This document shows positions 9,255 through 19,475 of a stretch of DNA of 64,000 nt, piece after piece. The notes under the pieces were generated by a model. The model worked only from the letters and a program-made list of their open reading frames with translations, was not told the DNA's origin and searched no databases. The stretch is from CAVTWS01 sp963738445 (lineage in GTDB: Bacteria > Actinomycetota > Acidimicrobiia > Acidimicrobiales > SHLQ01), in the NCBI GenBank assembly GCA_963738445.1, contig CAVTWS010000015.1, positions 62,001-126,000 on the forward strand. Reading direction: 5' to 3'. Both the position numbers and the translations under genes were made by a program. How positions within the stretch are numbered: the stretch's first letter is position 1; every line of letters starts with the position of its first letter.

Positions 9255-10034
9255 ATGACGACGAACCCTCGACGGTCAGAGGACGAAGGTTCGAGCACGG
9301 TGGCAGAACCGATCGAGATCATGCTCGAGCACCACGGGGCGCGTGTGCCGGCCCTCGTGTACCGGCCGGGCGGTGCCGGACCGCACGCGGCGATCGTGAT
9401 CGCGCCGGAGGCATACGGGATCAACCGCTTCACCCGTCGGCTCTCCGCCGACCTGACGGGCACGGGCTACGTCGTCGTCGTGCCGGACTACTACCGGGGC
9501 CACGGGCTGACGAGGCCCGACGACTACTCGGACTTCACCGAGGTCGTGAACTTCATCGGTGAACTGGACTTCACCGGCGCCACGAACGACATCCTGGCCG
9601 GGGTCGATCACGCCCGTTCGTTGCCCGACGTCGACCCCGACCGGGTCGCGGTGTGGGGCTACTGCACCGGTGGCACCCTGGCCATGTTGGCGTCGATGCT
9701 CGACCGCCGGCTGGCTGCCGCGGTGTGGTTCTTCCCGAGCCAACCGACCTTCCACGACCTCGGGCCGCGCCACCCGGTCCACCCGGTGGACCTGATCTGG
9801 AGCATCTCCTGCCCGGTCCTCGTCATCTACGGCGACCAGGACCCGATCGCTCCGCCCGAGTTCATCGCCGACCTACGTGACCGCTTCGAGCGCGCGGGCG
9901 TGAGGCACCAGATCAACATCTACCCGGGCGGTGGTCACGCGTTCAGTGCACCGGATCCACCGCTGCACCACGAAGCATCGGATCGGGCGTCCTGGGCCGA
10001 TGCGGTGGAGTTCGTCGGCCGCCACCTCACCTGA
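9255..10034 (+). CDS. Dienelactone hydrolase family protein
   Basis: A 259-aa alpha/beta hydrolase of the dienelactone hydrolase family. The nucleophile is a cysteine in GYCTGG (C137), the acid lies in YGDQDPI and the histidine in GGGHAFS, which is the cysteine triad characteristic of this family. Such enzymes open dienelactones in aromatic ring-cleavage pathways. A strong ribosome binding site, AGGAGGT, lies just before the ATG at 9255. It is cytoplasmic. The downstream 50 bp hold a direct repeat, then an APH-like kinase gene. Confidence 0.9.
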   Translation: MTTNPRRSEDEGSSTVAEPIEIMLEHHGARVPALVYRPGGAGPHAAIVIAPEAYGINRFTRRLSADLTGTGYVVVVPDYYRGHGLTRPDDYSDFTEVVNFIGELDFTGATNDILAGVDHARSLPDVDPDRVAVWGYCTGGTLAMLASMLDRRLAAAVWFFPSQPTFHDLGPRHPVHPVDLIWSISCPVLVIYGDQDPIAPPEFIADLRDRFERAGVRHQINIYPGGGHAFSAPDPPLHHEASDRASWADAVEFVGRHLT

Positions 10035-10085
10035 CGGTGACATGGGTGGGGCCGGCGCCCCCCGGTGACATGGGTGGGGCCGGCG
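10035..10085. repeat. 23-bp direct repeat just after a stop codon
   Basis: Two exact 23-bp copies (10035-10057 and 10063-10085) with a 28-bp period begin immediately after the stop codon of the dienelactone hydrolase gene. Each contains a short GC-rich palindrome (GGGGC-CGGC-GCCCC across the junction). Nothing else is visible between 10035 and the next gene. Confidence 0.8.
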
Positions 10086-10159
10086 CGTGGACCGCCTCGC
10101 GGCCGCCTGGCTAGGGTGCGCCGACCGGCGTCGGGCCGGGGCGAGCAGGGGACAGGTCG

Positions 10160-11185
10160 ATGTCGGAAACCGAGCTGATCGAGCAGTTGACGGAGCGGAC
10201 GGCTCGAGCGTCGCAGGCATGGCGGCCGGGCGCCCGAGTGGTGGCGATCGAACCGCTGACCGGCGGCGCGTCGAGCCTCACCTTCACCGCCCGTTTCGAC
10301 GGCGTGCCCCCGGCGGACGAGGTCGTCGTGCTCAAGGTGGCGCCTCCGGGGCTACCGCCGGTTCGGAACCGTGACGTGCTCCGGCAAGGGACGCTGATGC
10401 GTGCCCTGGCCGGTCGCGAGGGCGTGCTGGTCCCAGAGGTCCTCTTCGAGGACGCCGGCGAGCCGCCCGAGGTCTCGCCGTTCCTCGCCATGAACCTGGT
10501 GCCGGGCGAGTGCCTCGAACCGATCCTCGAGGAGGAGCCCGACCCGCGCCGCGCCGCCCAGTTCGAAGCCCGCGCCTTCGACGCGGCCCGGGTGCTCGCC
10601 TCGATGCACCGCCTCGACCCCGCCGCGATCGGTCTGGCCGATGAGCCGGTCGTGACCGTGACGGACGAGATCGCCCGCTGGGTGCGGGCCTACGAGACCT
10701 CGCCGCCGCACCTGCAGTTCAACTACCCAGACGTGGCCGAGGCGCTCTACGCCTCGGTGCCGCCCGCCGCCGCGGCCGTCGTGAACCACGGCGACTACCG
10801 GCTCGGCAACACGTTGTGCGAGGGAGACCGGTTGACGTCGGTCATCGACTGGGAGATCTGGTCGGTCGGTGATCCGCGGGTCGACCTCACCTGGTTCACC
10901 TTCTTCTGCGACGACGCCGGGCATCCGAGCAAGGTCAGCGACATCCCGTCGGGGATGCCGAGCAGTGCCGCGTTGCGGGCCGCCTATGTCGACGCCGGCG
11001 GCGAGGACTTCCCCGACATCGAATGGTTCGAGGCGTTGACTCTCTTCAAGGAAGCGTCGCTGACCTCGCTGCTGATCAAACGAGCCGAGCGGTCCACCGA
11101 CCCCGACATGGTCGAGCGCATGGGCGGCTACGCCCCCAAGCTGGGCGAGATGCTCGACATGGCGTCCGTCAAACTCGGCCGGTAG
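10160..11185 (+). CDS. APH-like phosphotransferase family protein
   Basis: A 341-aa kinase-fold protein of the aminoglycoside-phosphotransferase superfamily, subgroup common in acyl-CoA catabolic loci (ACAD10-like N-terminal domain). The catalytic loop is NHGDYRLGN and the metal-binding motif is VIDWEIWSVGDP. The N-terminal lobe shows LTGGASSLTFTARF and a lysine in VVLKVAPP. Antibiotic resistance is not implied; these proteins often act on hydroxyacyl-CoA-like or unknown metabolites. The ATG at 10160 follows a weak purine-rich site. Confidence 0.85.
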   Translation: MSETELIEQLTERTARASQAWRPGARVVAIEPLTGGASSLTFTARFDGVPPADEVVVLKVAPPGLPPVRNRDVLRQGTLMRALAGREGVLVPEVLFEDAGEPPEVSPFLAMNLVPGECLEPILEEEPDPRRAAQFEARAFDAARVLASMHRLDPAAIGLADEPVVTVTDEIARWVRAYETSPPHLQFNYPDVAEALYASVPPAAAAVVNHGDYRLGNTLCEGDRLTSVIDWEIWSVGDPRVDLTWFTFFCDDAGHPSKVSDIPSGMPSSAALRAAYVDAGGEDFPDIEWFEALTLFKEASLTSLLIKRAERSTDPDMVERMGGYAPKLGEMLDMASVKLGR

Positions 11186-11192
11186 AGCCCGG

Positions 11193-11669
11193 TCAGCGGG
11201 AGAGAATGGTGACCGCCGCCGTGCCCGGGGCCCCGTAGACCTGGGCGTAGCCGATCAGGCCACCGTCGGTGTTGATGGGCATGGGGCCGCCGATCTCGGT
11301 GGCGCCGTCGGCGAGGAGCCGCTCCTGGTCGCCGTCGGCGCAGAAGCCGTTCTCGGCCATGTGGATGACCTCCGCCCCGGCGTCGGTGTCCTGGATCTGG
11401 ATCACGTCGACGTCCTCGGGGCCGATCCCGGCTTCCTCGTGGGCGGCGCGAGAGCGTCGACGGTCGGTGCCGCGTCCTCCTCGATGGCCGCCCAGCTTGT
11501 ATTGACCTCGTAGGCGCCGTACGTACGGCTGCGGATCGCGAGGCCGGCCGCAACGAGGGCAACGCGGATACGAGGGGAATGTCGCGGCCGAGCAGTCGTC
11601 GCACCGGCTGCCGATCAGCTGGGCGGTTTCCACCGGCCAGGTGAAGACCTCGGCGAGCGCCTTCTGCAT
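11193..11669 (-). pseudogene. Fused remnants of DUF35 Zn-ribbon protein and thiolase C-terminus
   Basis: Reading from 11669, the first 50 codons are the N-terminal zinc ribbon of a DUF35/OB-fold acyl-CoA-associated protein (GSRCDDCSAATFPSYPRCPRCG). The sequence then passes, after a frame change, into the end of a thiolase: TYGAYEVNTSWAAIEED in one frame and EEAGIGPEDVDVIQIQDTDA plus the final GGLIGYAQVYGAPGTAAVT in another. DUF35 and thiolase genes are usual neighbours, so a deletion of roughly a kilobase joining the two, plus two frameshifts, explains the layout. An assembly collapse is possible. Confidence 0.7.
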
Positions 11670-11794
11670 GGGTCGATCCTTCCGTCGGAGAGACCATCGT
11701 CCCACCGGGAGGACCAAGGCAGCCGATGACGCTCGCTTCGGCGAACGAAAGCTCCAGAGCTTTGTCCTCCCGTCATGGGCGCGCTCGGCATGTT

Positions 11795-12614
11795 CTATGG
11801 GCGCTTCGAGCACCATGTTGAACGGGGTCTCGGTGGCGCGGCGGACGCGGGTGAAGCCGGCCTCGTTCAGAACTGCGGTCAGCTTCGCCTCACCGGCCTG
11901 CGCGCCGAGACACGCGGCGTCGGATCCGCCCTGGGCGCGCGACGCCGGCGTGCACACGAAGGTCGACGCCGAGTAGAAGACACGACCGGGGAGGTTGAAG
12001 TTGCCCTCCACCTGATCCTGGGCGTTGGGCTCCACCACGAGGAACACGCCGTCGCCGGCGATCGACCGCCGGATGTGGCGGGCCGCGGCGGTGGGGTCGC
12101 CCATGTCGTGCAGCGCGTCGAAGACGCACACGAGTCCGTAGCCGGAGCCCGGAAACTCGGTGGCCGATGCGACGTCGAAGGTCACCCGTTCACCTACGCC
12201 GGCCTCGGCCGCGCGCTGGCGAGCCGAGTCGACCGACTCGGGGTGGTAGTCGTAGCCCGTGAACTCGGAGTTCGGGTACGCCTGGGCCATCAGGATCGTG
12301 GAGGCGCCGAATCCGCAACCGACGTCGGCGACCCGGATGCCCGCGCGCAGCGCGTCCGCCAAACCGTCGATCGACGGGATCCAGGTCGAGGTGAGGTTGG
12401 CGGCGTACCCGGGCCGGAAGAACCGCTCGGTGCCGACGAAGAGGTCGTGGTGGTGCTGGTGCCAACCGACGCCGGCGCCACTCACGAAGGCCTCACGCAC
12501 GGCGTCCTCGTCGCGGTGCATCGACGAGACGACCGCCATGCCTCCGGCGAGGAAGGATGAGGCGGTGTCGTCGGCCAGGCACGCCGCCTGGGCCGGGTCG
12601 AGCCAGAAACGCAC
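11795..12614 (-). pseudogene. Class I SAM-dependent methyltransferase, N-terminally truncated
   Basis: The protein carries the SAM motif VADVGCGFGASTILMAQ, then FTGYDYHPESVD and a VFDALHDMGDP strand, typical of methyltransferases with an N-terminal winged-helix dimerisation domain. Here that domain is almost all missing: the frame begins (GTG 12614) near its end. A stray MSTTTEYRPPTPDV start at about 12750 may be the original N-terminus. The natural end is probably a TAG near 11795 reached through a frameshift after NMVLEA; without it the frame reads on into the DUF35 remnant. Function is likely lost unless the defects are sequence errors. Confidence 0.65.
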
Positions 12615-12860
12615 CGCTGGCGCCGATCGGGTCGAGCGGTCGGCGAGCGTCGGCCGACCGAGGCGAGAGCTGGTACGAGCTCACCGTTCGACGGCCGTCA
12701 CCGAGCTCGTACGTCCGGCGTAGGTGGGCGATACTCCGTGGTGGTTGACATGGCGACTCCTTGGTGGGAAACGTGGACTGCAGCGTGCGCCCGAGCGCTT
12801 GCACCAACCCTGCAACGCCGACCGCAAGGTTTCTGCAACCCTCCGAACGACGATGAGGCC

Positions 12861-13268
12861 ATGCATCCCACCACCACCCCCAGAACCGACCCTGCAGCGG
12901 TCACGTCGTTCCTCGACGCCGTGGCGGCGGGCCGTGGCGTGCCCGATGAGCTCTACGCGCCGGACGTCACCCTCGACGCCACCGTCCCGAACTGGCGCTA
13001 CACCCTCCACGGCCGCGAGGCCGTGGCGGCCGAATACGGCCGGTGGTTCCGGGACCCGGCGTCGTTCGAGGAGCTGGCGCGCTCGCCCCTTCCCGACGGT
13101 GAGGTGGTGACCTACCTGATGTCGTGGACTGAGCACGGTGTCCCACACGCCGCCCACCACTGTCACCTCATCCGGCTCGACGATGCCGGTCTCATCTCCA
13201 GCGACACGGTGTTCTGCGGCGGTCGTTGGCCGGCCCAGCTGCTGGCGGAGATGGCGGCGGCGTCGTGA
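12861..13268 (+). CDS. SnoaL-like/NTF2-fold protein
   Basis: A 135-aa protein with the cone-shaped NTF2-like fold signature: an N-terminal helix (AVTSFLDAVAAG), DELYAPDVTLDATVPNWRYTLHGREAVAAEY and a C-terminal sheet with HHCHLIRLDDAGLI. Members are hydrolases, isomerases or binding proteins for small polyketide-like or steroid-like molecules. The ATG at 12861 is preferred over an upstream ATG that would add a non-conserved tail. Its stop overlaps the GTG of the next gene (GTGA), so the two are coupled. Confidence 0.75.
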   Translation: MHPTTTPRTDPAAVTSFLDAVAAGRGVPDELYAPDVTLDATVPNWRYTLHGREAVAAEYGRWFRDPASFEELARSPLPDGEVVTYLMSWTEHGVPHAAHHCHLIRLDDAGLISSDTVFCGGRWPAQLLAEMAAAS

Positions 13269-14283
13269 TCAGGACCACGGTGCTCACGCCCCGGCCACTG
13301 GCCGGATCCGTCGACGAGCTCCTCGAAGATGCCGCGCGCCAGGGCGAGTACCGGCCGGCCGACAGCCGCTCGGGGGCGGGGTTCGAACGGGTCGAGCGCG
13401 ACGGGGAGCCCTGCATCGTCAAGTACGTCCATCCCGAGAACGACTTCACGATGCGGGTGTCGGGCGACATCGGCTGCCGGCCGCGCCGGATCTGGGAGTC
13501 GGGCCTTATGGACGCCGCGCCCGACGCACATCGATCACGCCACGCTGGGCGCCGCTCCCTGGGGCACAACGGTTGGGGCGTCGCCCTGCTGATGCGAGAT
13601 GTGTCCGCCGAGCTGGTCCCGGTGGGCGACGACCCCGTCCCGGAGGACGTGCACCTCTCCTTCATCGACCACTGCACCGCCTTCGGGCGCGCCTGTGGGG
13701 GTGGAGCGATGATCTCGACCTGTTGCCCCACCGGTTTCGGTGGCAGTGGTTCGGACGGGACCAGCTGGAGGGCGAGCGGGCGCTGGGGTTCCCCGAACCG
13801 GTGCCCCGGATCGCGAGCGAAGGGTGGCAACGATTCGCCACGCGCGCCCCTGGTCCGCTGGCGGCGCGGATCGAGGAGTTGCGCACCGACGCATCGGACC
13901 TGTCGGAGGCGATCCGGTCGACTCCCCAGACCTTCCTGCATGGTGACTGGAAGTTCGGGAACCTCGGCTCGGGGGTTGACGGGCGGACGATCCTCCTGGA
14001 CTGGGCGTACCCGGGGGAGGGTCCGATCTGCCACGAGCTCGTCTGGTACCTGGCGCTCAACCGGGCTCGGCTTCCTGCTGGCCACACCAAGGAGACGACG
14101 ATCGAGGCCTTCGAGGCCGGTCTCCGGCGCCATGGTGTCGAGACGGGGGCGTGGTTCGACCGCCAGCTGGCTCTCTGCCTGCTCGGCGGTCTGGTCCAGT
14201 TCGGCTGGGAGAAGGCGTTCGGTGACGATGACGAGTTCGGGTGGTGGGTCGCAGCGGCGTCCGAGGGCATGTCACTCCTGTGA
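13265..14283 (+). CDS. APH-like phosphotransferase (frameshifted)
   Basis: The N-terminal half (GTG at 13265, VIRTTVLTPRPLAGSVDEL, FERVERDGEPCIVKYV with the kinase lysine) and the C-terminal half (TFLHGDWKFGNLG and ILLDWAYPGEGPICHEL, the catalytic and metal motifs) lie in different frames. Breaks are near 13520, 13560 and 13690. Joined, they give about 339 residues, the normal size for the family. The GTG overlaps the previous stop. It is a second, divergent relative of the kinase at 10160. The breaks look like one-base indels. Confidence 0.7.
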
Positions 14284-15092
14284 ACGGTCCCACCCTCGCC
14301 ATGTCCACGGAGCGAGCGATCTCCCTCGCCTACTCGGCGACCGGTGCGACGTGGCTCGCCGGCCCGACGACGATCTACCGGCGACTCGCCGACGAGCTCG
14401 TGGCGCGGTCACCCATCTCGCTCCACGATCGCTCGGTCCTCGACATCGGAGCCGGCACGGGCGCCGCGTCCTGGGCGGCGCTCGCCGCCGGCGCGAGATC
14501 CGTCTGCGCGGTCGACATCTCCGCGGGCATGCTCGCGGTGTCGGTCCTCGAGCGGCCGATCGCGACCATCGCCGACGCCGCCCGGCTGCCGTTCCGGACC
14601 GGCAGCTTCGACGTGGCCCTGGCGGCGTTCTCGTTCAATCACCTGGCGGAACCGTCGGCCGGGTTCGTCGAAGCGGCGCGTGTCGTGCGACCCGGCGGGG
14701 TGATCCTCGCCTCGGCGTACGCGTCCGACGACGACCACCCGGTCAAAAGCGCCGTGAAGCGGGCGCTGAGCGAGTTCGGCTGGCAACCCGCCGGGTGGCA
14801 CGAGGAGCTCCACGAGCACCGGGTGCCGTTGCTGGGCAACCGATCCGCCTGTGCGGAGGCGGCGGCCGCGGCGCATCTCGATGCCTCGGTCGAGGCGGTG
14901 CGGATCGACTATCCGGAGCTCGGGCCGCGCCAGCTGGTGGAGTGGCGGATGGGCATGGCCCAGAACGCACCGTTCGTGGCCACGCTCTCGGCGACCGATC
15001 GCGAGGCCGCCGTTCGCCGCGCCCTGCTCGATCTCGGTGACGATCCGCCGGTGCTGGAGCGGTCGGTGATGTTCATTCTTGCCCGCTGCTGA
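14280..15092 (+). CDS. Class I SAM-dependent methyltransferase
   Basis: A 270-aa methyltransferase with the SAM motif VLDIGAGTGAASWAAL, an acidic VDISAGML at the end of strand 2 and LPFRTGSFDVALAAFSFNHL as motif post-I/II. The GTG at 14280 overlaps the upstream stop (GTGA) and is preferred; an in-frame ATG lies at 14301. It is the third gene of a coupled run with the SnoaL-like and kinase genes, suggesting tailoring of one small molecule. Its 3' end overlaps that of the convergent SARP regulator by 20 bp. Confidence 0.85.
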   Translation: MNGPTLAMSTERAISLAYSATGATWLAGPTTIYRRLADELVARSPISLHDRSVLDIGAGTGAASWAALAAGARSVCAVDISAGMLAVSVLERPIATIADAARLPFRTGSFDVALAAFSFNHLAEPSAGFVEAARVVRPGGVILASAYASDDDHPVKSAVKRALSEFGWQPAGWHEELHEHRVPLLGNRSACAEAAAAAHLDASVEAVRIDYPELGPRQLVEWRMGMAQNAPFVATLSATDREAAVRRALLDLGDDPPVLERSVMFILARC

Positions 15093-18000
15093 GGGCGGCG
15101 CGTCGGTCCTGGGCCTCGCGGCGCCACTCGCGGTCGTCGAATCGTCGCCCGAGCTCCTCGAGCAGGTTGGGCAGTTCGAGAGCGCCGCATCGTCGGAGGA
15201 CGTCGACCGACGCCGTCACCCGGGCCCGGTCGTCGTCGGCCCTGGCGAGAGCGATCTGCACGTGGGCGAGCGCGGCATATCGCTCGGTGCCCCGTAGGGA
15301 CGCGTCAGTCGCCACCTCGTGCGCCAGTTCTGCAGCTGCTTCGTCGTTCCCCCGCGCTCGGGAGACCCGGGCTCGGACCAGACCCAGGCGGTGGCGCTGG
15401 TGCCACGCCATGGTGCCCGCCCAGGTGTCGAGGGCGGCGAGCGTCGCCAGCAACGTCGCGGCGCCGTCGGGATCGCCACACGCCAGGCGTCCGTCGGCGA
15501 GGTCGAGCCAGGCGACCCAATACGCCTCGGCGAGGGTCTCCGAACGCGGTCCGGAACCGTCCGGCGAGCCGTTGCACTCGACCGCCGCCCGGTTCAGCTC
15601 GTCGGCCTCGCCGTAGCGACCGACACCTCGGAGCAGCCACGCTCTGGCGTTGTGCTCGACGGCGGTGAACCGGGAGCCCGCCGCGCCGGTGCGTTGAATC
15701 GCGGCGCGGAAGTCGTCGCACGCCCGAAAGGCGTCCCCGACGCGACCGAGCTGACCGAGGGCCAAGACCCGGGCGAAGCGTCCGTGGTGCGGCGCGAACG
15801 GGTGGGCCATGTGGTCGGGATCGATCAGCGCGTGTTCGATGCATTCCAGCGCCTCGTCGGACCGACCCTGGTGCACGCGCACCTGACCGAGCCACACCTC
15901 GGCCACACTGCGCACCGATGGTGGTCCCTCGATGGCGCCGGTCAAACGCTCTTCGGCGCCGCTGATGTCACCGATGCTGTGCCGGATACGTCCTCCCAGG
16001 GCCAGCGCGCTCGCCGCGATCGCGCTGCCCGGGCTGGCCCTCAGCACCGCTTCGTCGGCCAGCCGCCGAGCGTGCTCGTACCGGCGCTGGTAGTACCCGA
16101 TCCACCCCCCGAGCTCCAACGATTCCGGCCCCCCGTCCAAGACCAGAGCCCGGTCGGCCTCGGCGGCCGCCTCGTCGAGTCGCTGCCCGATCATGAGCAC
16201 GCGAGCGAGGGCGTGGTGAGCGCCGGCCGTCTCGACCGCGTGCAGCGAGGCCCGGAGCTGGTCCTCGGCCATGGCCAGATCGCTGCATCCGAGAGAGGTC
16301 GAGCGCGGCGTCCAGGAAGGCCTGCGCCGCGATGTCGGTTGCCCCACCCATCCGGGCATGGACGGCCACCCGTAGGGGGTCGTGGGTCGGCCGCCCGTCG
16401 AGGACGTGGGCGGCCTCCCGGTGGAGCAGGGCCGCGCGTGCCACGCCGGTCGTCGCCGCGAGCGCCTCTCGCACGAGCGGGTGCCGGAACTCGTAGCCGG
16501 GCCCGGCTTCCACCAGGAGACCGATGGACGCAGCACGTTCCAGCCGGCCGATCACCTCGATCACCGGACGTCGGAGCACGCCACCGAGCAGGTCGACATC
16601 GCCGGCTGCGTCGAGCACCGCGGCGGCGCGCACCAACTCCTCATCGGTCGGGTCGAGCCGGGCGAGCGTGCTGGCGACCGCGTGTTGGACCGATCGCGGC
16701 GGATCCTCGCCGGCCGCCCCGGCGATCGCCAGAGCGAAGAGTGGGTTGCCCCCGCTGCGCTCGTGGACCGTGGCCACTTGCGCCGGATCACCGTCTCCGA
16801 TGAGGGCGCCGATCTCCACCGGATCGAACGGGCTCACCACGAGCTCGTGCGCTCCCCGCACCGTCTCGCCGGGCTGGGTGACGGCGAGCACGAGCAGCGG
16901 TCCCGGATGCCCGTGCACCCATCCGAGCCATTCCCGGGTGGCCGGATCGGCCGAATGCACGTCGTCGATGACGAGCACCGCCTTGGCCGGCCCCGGGGCG
17001 AGCTGCTCGAGCACGGCGGCGAACCACCGGGACCGGGCGGAGCGGGTATCCGGGATCGCGGTGGCCGATCCGGGCTCGATCCCGAGTTGCTGACGGGTCG
17101 ATGATCCCAACACGTCGAGGATCGGCTGGAGGGGGAGATCTCGGCCCAGTTCGTCGGATCGAGCCATCACGATCCTGATCCCTACCTCTCGGACCCGCCG
17201 CGCGAACTCGTGAACGATCGTGGTCTTCCCGATCCCCGCTTCGCCGGTCAGGACGACCAGCCGAACCACGTCGTGCACGGCGGCCAGGTGGGCCTCGAGC
17301 GCGGCAACCTCGCTCTGGCGGCCCACGAAGCCCCGTTCGCTCGGGGTCGGCGTCGGGCCCACGTCGGGTCGCCCGCTGAGCAGGGCCGTGTGCACCGCCT
17401 CGGTCTCGCGATCGGGTGAAACCCCGAGGTCCTCGACCAGGCGATGGCGCATCTTGGCGTAGCAGGCGAGCGCCGAGGCGGGTCGTCCGGCGGCGGCCTG
17501 CGCTCGCATCAGCACCCGGAGCGACGCTTCGTCGTAGGGATCGCTGGCGATGGCGGACTCGGCCGCCAGCTCGGCCCCCACGTGGTCGCCGGCCCGGAGG
17601 GCGGCCTCGGCGGCCAGGCTACGGGCGCGCGACCTCAGGGCTGCGGAGGTGGTGCGGTCGGCCTCGATCCACTCGCCGTCGTCGTCGGGGAGGAGCGGCC
17701 CCCGGTCCAGCTCGATCGCCGCCGAGCTCGCGGCGCGGGCCGCGCCCACCCGCCCGTCGCGAAGGGCGCCGGCGGCTTCGTGGACGAGCGCCGACATGTC
17801 GTCGATGTCGAGCCAGTCCACGGTCAACGCGAAACCCCGATCGGACCGGATCAGCCGATGCGGGCCCACGGCCCGACGCAGGCGTGACGCGAGCACGCCG
17901 ATCTGCTCACCCGGTCGTTCGGGCGGTGAGCCGTGCCACAAGATCTCGGCCAGCTCGTGCACCGTCACCGGCGAGCCCCGGGCCAGGACGAGGACCTTCA

Positions 18001-18103
18001 CGAGCGTGCGCGCCTTGCGGCTCCCGAGCTCGGCGTCGGTGAGCCCGTCGACGGCGAGGCCACCGAGCACGCGAACCCGCAACGGCGGCGGCTCGTCGCT
18101 CAC
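15073..18103 (-). CDS. SARP-type regulator with BTAD, AAA ATPase and TPR-like repeats (one frameshift)
   Basis: The N-terminus (GTG near 18103) is an OmpR-like winged helix (VRVLGGLAVDGL, GSRKARTLVKVLVLARG), followed by a bacterial transcriptional activator domain ending EDLGVSPDRETEAVH at about residue 240. Then comes an AAA/STAND ATPase with Walker A TGEAGIGKTT and Walker B AVLVIDDVHSAD, and a long helical repeat C-terminus. One frameshift near 16285 separates the first 600 residues from the rest; joined, the protein is about 1,010 aa, typical for large SARP activators. It probably activates a nearby catabolic or secondary-metabolite gene set. Confidence 0.88.
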
Positions 18104-18181
18104 CGGCCCAGTCTGACGCGTCGACGATTCCGGCGCACGAGGTGCCCATACGGGCGGGAAACTCCGGTCACGCCGGCGGGG

Positions 18182-19372
18182 TCAACCGACGCCGAGAAGC
18201 CCCATGAGGTTGCCGCCCATGATCTTGGCCAGGTCGGCGGGATCGATGTCGCCCAGCTCCTCGGCGTAGCTGAGAGGGTCGGCCAGGCCTTCGATGTGGG
18301 GGTAGTCCGACCCGAAGATGACCCGATCTGCGCCGAGGACATCGATCAGCTCGCGGGGATCCTCCTCGTGGAACGGGTGCATCCAGAAGTGACGCTTGAA
18401 CGTGATCGACGGCTTCTCGGCGAAGTCCTGGGGCTGGTTGCGATAGGTGTAGTCCAGGTGGTGAAGCAGGAACGGCACCCACCCGGCGCCGTTCTCGACC
18501 AGGCAGAACCGAAGACCCGGGAAACGAGCGATGGTGCCGTGGGCGATCAGTGATGCGACCGCGTCCTGGATGTCTCGGTGCGAGTTGCGGACGACGGCGC
18601 TGAAGGCACGAGGCTGGGCGAACGCCAGCAGCTCGCCCGGCGACTTGCCCTCCCATTCATCGCTGTAGCGGGTGTAGCCGGTGTCGGAACCGTGGATGAC
18701 CACGAGGGTCTGGGTTTCCTCGATGCGCTTCCAGAAGGGATCGTATTCGGGCAGCGCGAACGACCGAGGGCCGTCGTAGCCCCAGGCGGGAGCTGGTCGC
18801 ATCAAGACGACCTTCGCGCCCTGTTCGAGCACCCAGTCGAGCTCGTTCATCGCGTGATCGAGAACGCCGGGGGTGATGATCGGCGTCGCGAAGATGCGGC
18901 CCTCGTACACGTACGGCCACTCGTCGACCATCCAGCGGTTGAGCGCGTGGATCGCCGCGGCGCACAGGTCGGGATCGTCTCGAAGACGTTCCTCGACCAG
19001 GCTGGCCAGGGTCGGGTACATCATCGAGTAGTCGAGGCCCTGTTCGTCCATGAGCTCGAGGCGCGGTGCGGCGGAGCGGAAGCCGGGAAGGCAGTCGATC
19101 CCGCGTCCGATGATCTCCTTGTACGGCTTGCCCTCGGGATTGCCGATCTTGAAGTACTCCTCCTGCGCCCCGGGCCGGCCAACCCGGTCGAACGTGGGAT
19201 TGGGGATGTAGTCGCTGACGACGCCCCGCACGGAGATCTTCTTGCGACCGTTCACGTCGACGTAGGAGATCGCGCCGTCGTACTCGGCGGGCAGGTACTT
19301 CGTGAGTGCCTCGCTCGTCTCGTACAGGTGGTTGTCGGCATCGAACACGGGGAATCCGAGACGGGTGGCCAT
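18182..19372 (-). CDS. Amidohydrolase-2 family protein
   Basis: A 396-aa metal-dependent hydrolase/decarboxylase. Metal motifs are VFDADNHLYE (D-x-H) at the N-terminus, a histidine in TLVVIHGSDTG and the aspartate in IFGSDYPHIEGLADP. A ribosome binding site (GGAGG) stands 8 bases before the ATG at 19372. It is intact and divergent from another family member at 19476, with a palindrome between the two starts. The substrate is unknown. Confidence 0.9.
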   Translation of the reverse strand: MATRLGFPVFDADNHLYETSEALTKYLPAEYDGAISYVDVNGRKKISVRGVVSDYIPNPTFDRVGRPGAQEEYFKIGNPEGKPYKEIIGRGIDCLPGFRSAAPRLELMDEQGLDYSMMYPTLASLVEERLRDDPDLCAAAIHALNRWMVDEWPYVYEGRIFATPIITPGVLDHAMNELDWVLEQGAKVVLMRPAPAWGYDGPRSFALPEYDPFWKRIEETQTLVVIHGSDTGYTRYSDEWEGKSPGELLAFAQPRAFSAVVRNSHRDIQDAVASLIAHGTIARFPGLRFCLVENGAGWVPFLLHHLDYTYRNQPQDFAEKPSITFKRHFWMHPFHEEDPRELIDVLGADRVIFGSDYPHIEGLADPLSYAEELGDIDPADLAKIMGGNLMGLLGVG

Positions 19373-19403
19373 GGTGGTCCTCCAGCAGCGAGTGACTTCT
19401 TGC

Positions 19404-19419
19404 CCAACGTTACCGTTGG
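19404..19419. promoter_or_regulatory. Palindromic operator-like site between divergent amidohydrolases
   Basis: A perfect 6-4-6 palindrome, CCAACG-TTAC-CGTTGG, sits in the 103-bp spacer between the divergent genes, 32 bp from one start and 57 bp from the other. This is the usual place for a dimeric repressor controlling both. No regulator is known. Confidence 0.45.
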
Positions 19420-19475
19420 AGCAGCCGGTGCGGAATTCGATACCTTTAGACAACTCGTTCGCCGGGGGGGCACCG

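Noticed and set aside
10160..11185. Aminoglycoside resistance kinase
   Set aside because: The fold is shared, but these APH-like proteins near acyl-CoA and catabolic genes are a metabolic subgroup; there is no resistance context.
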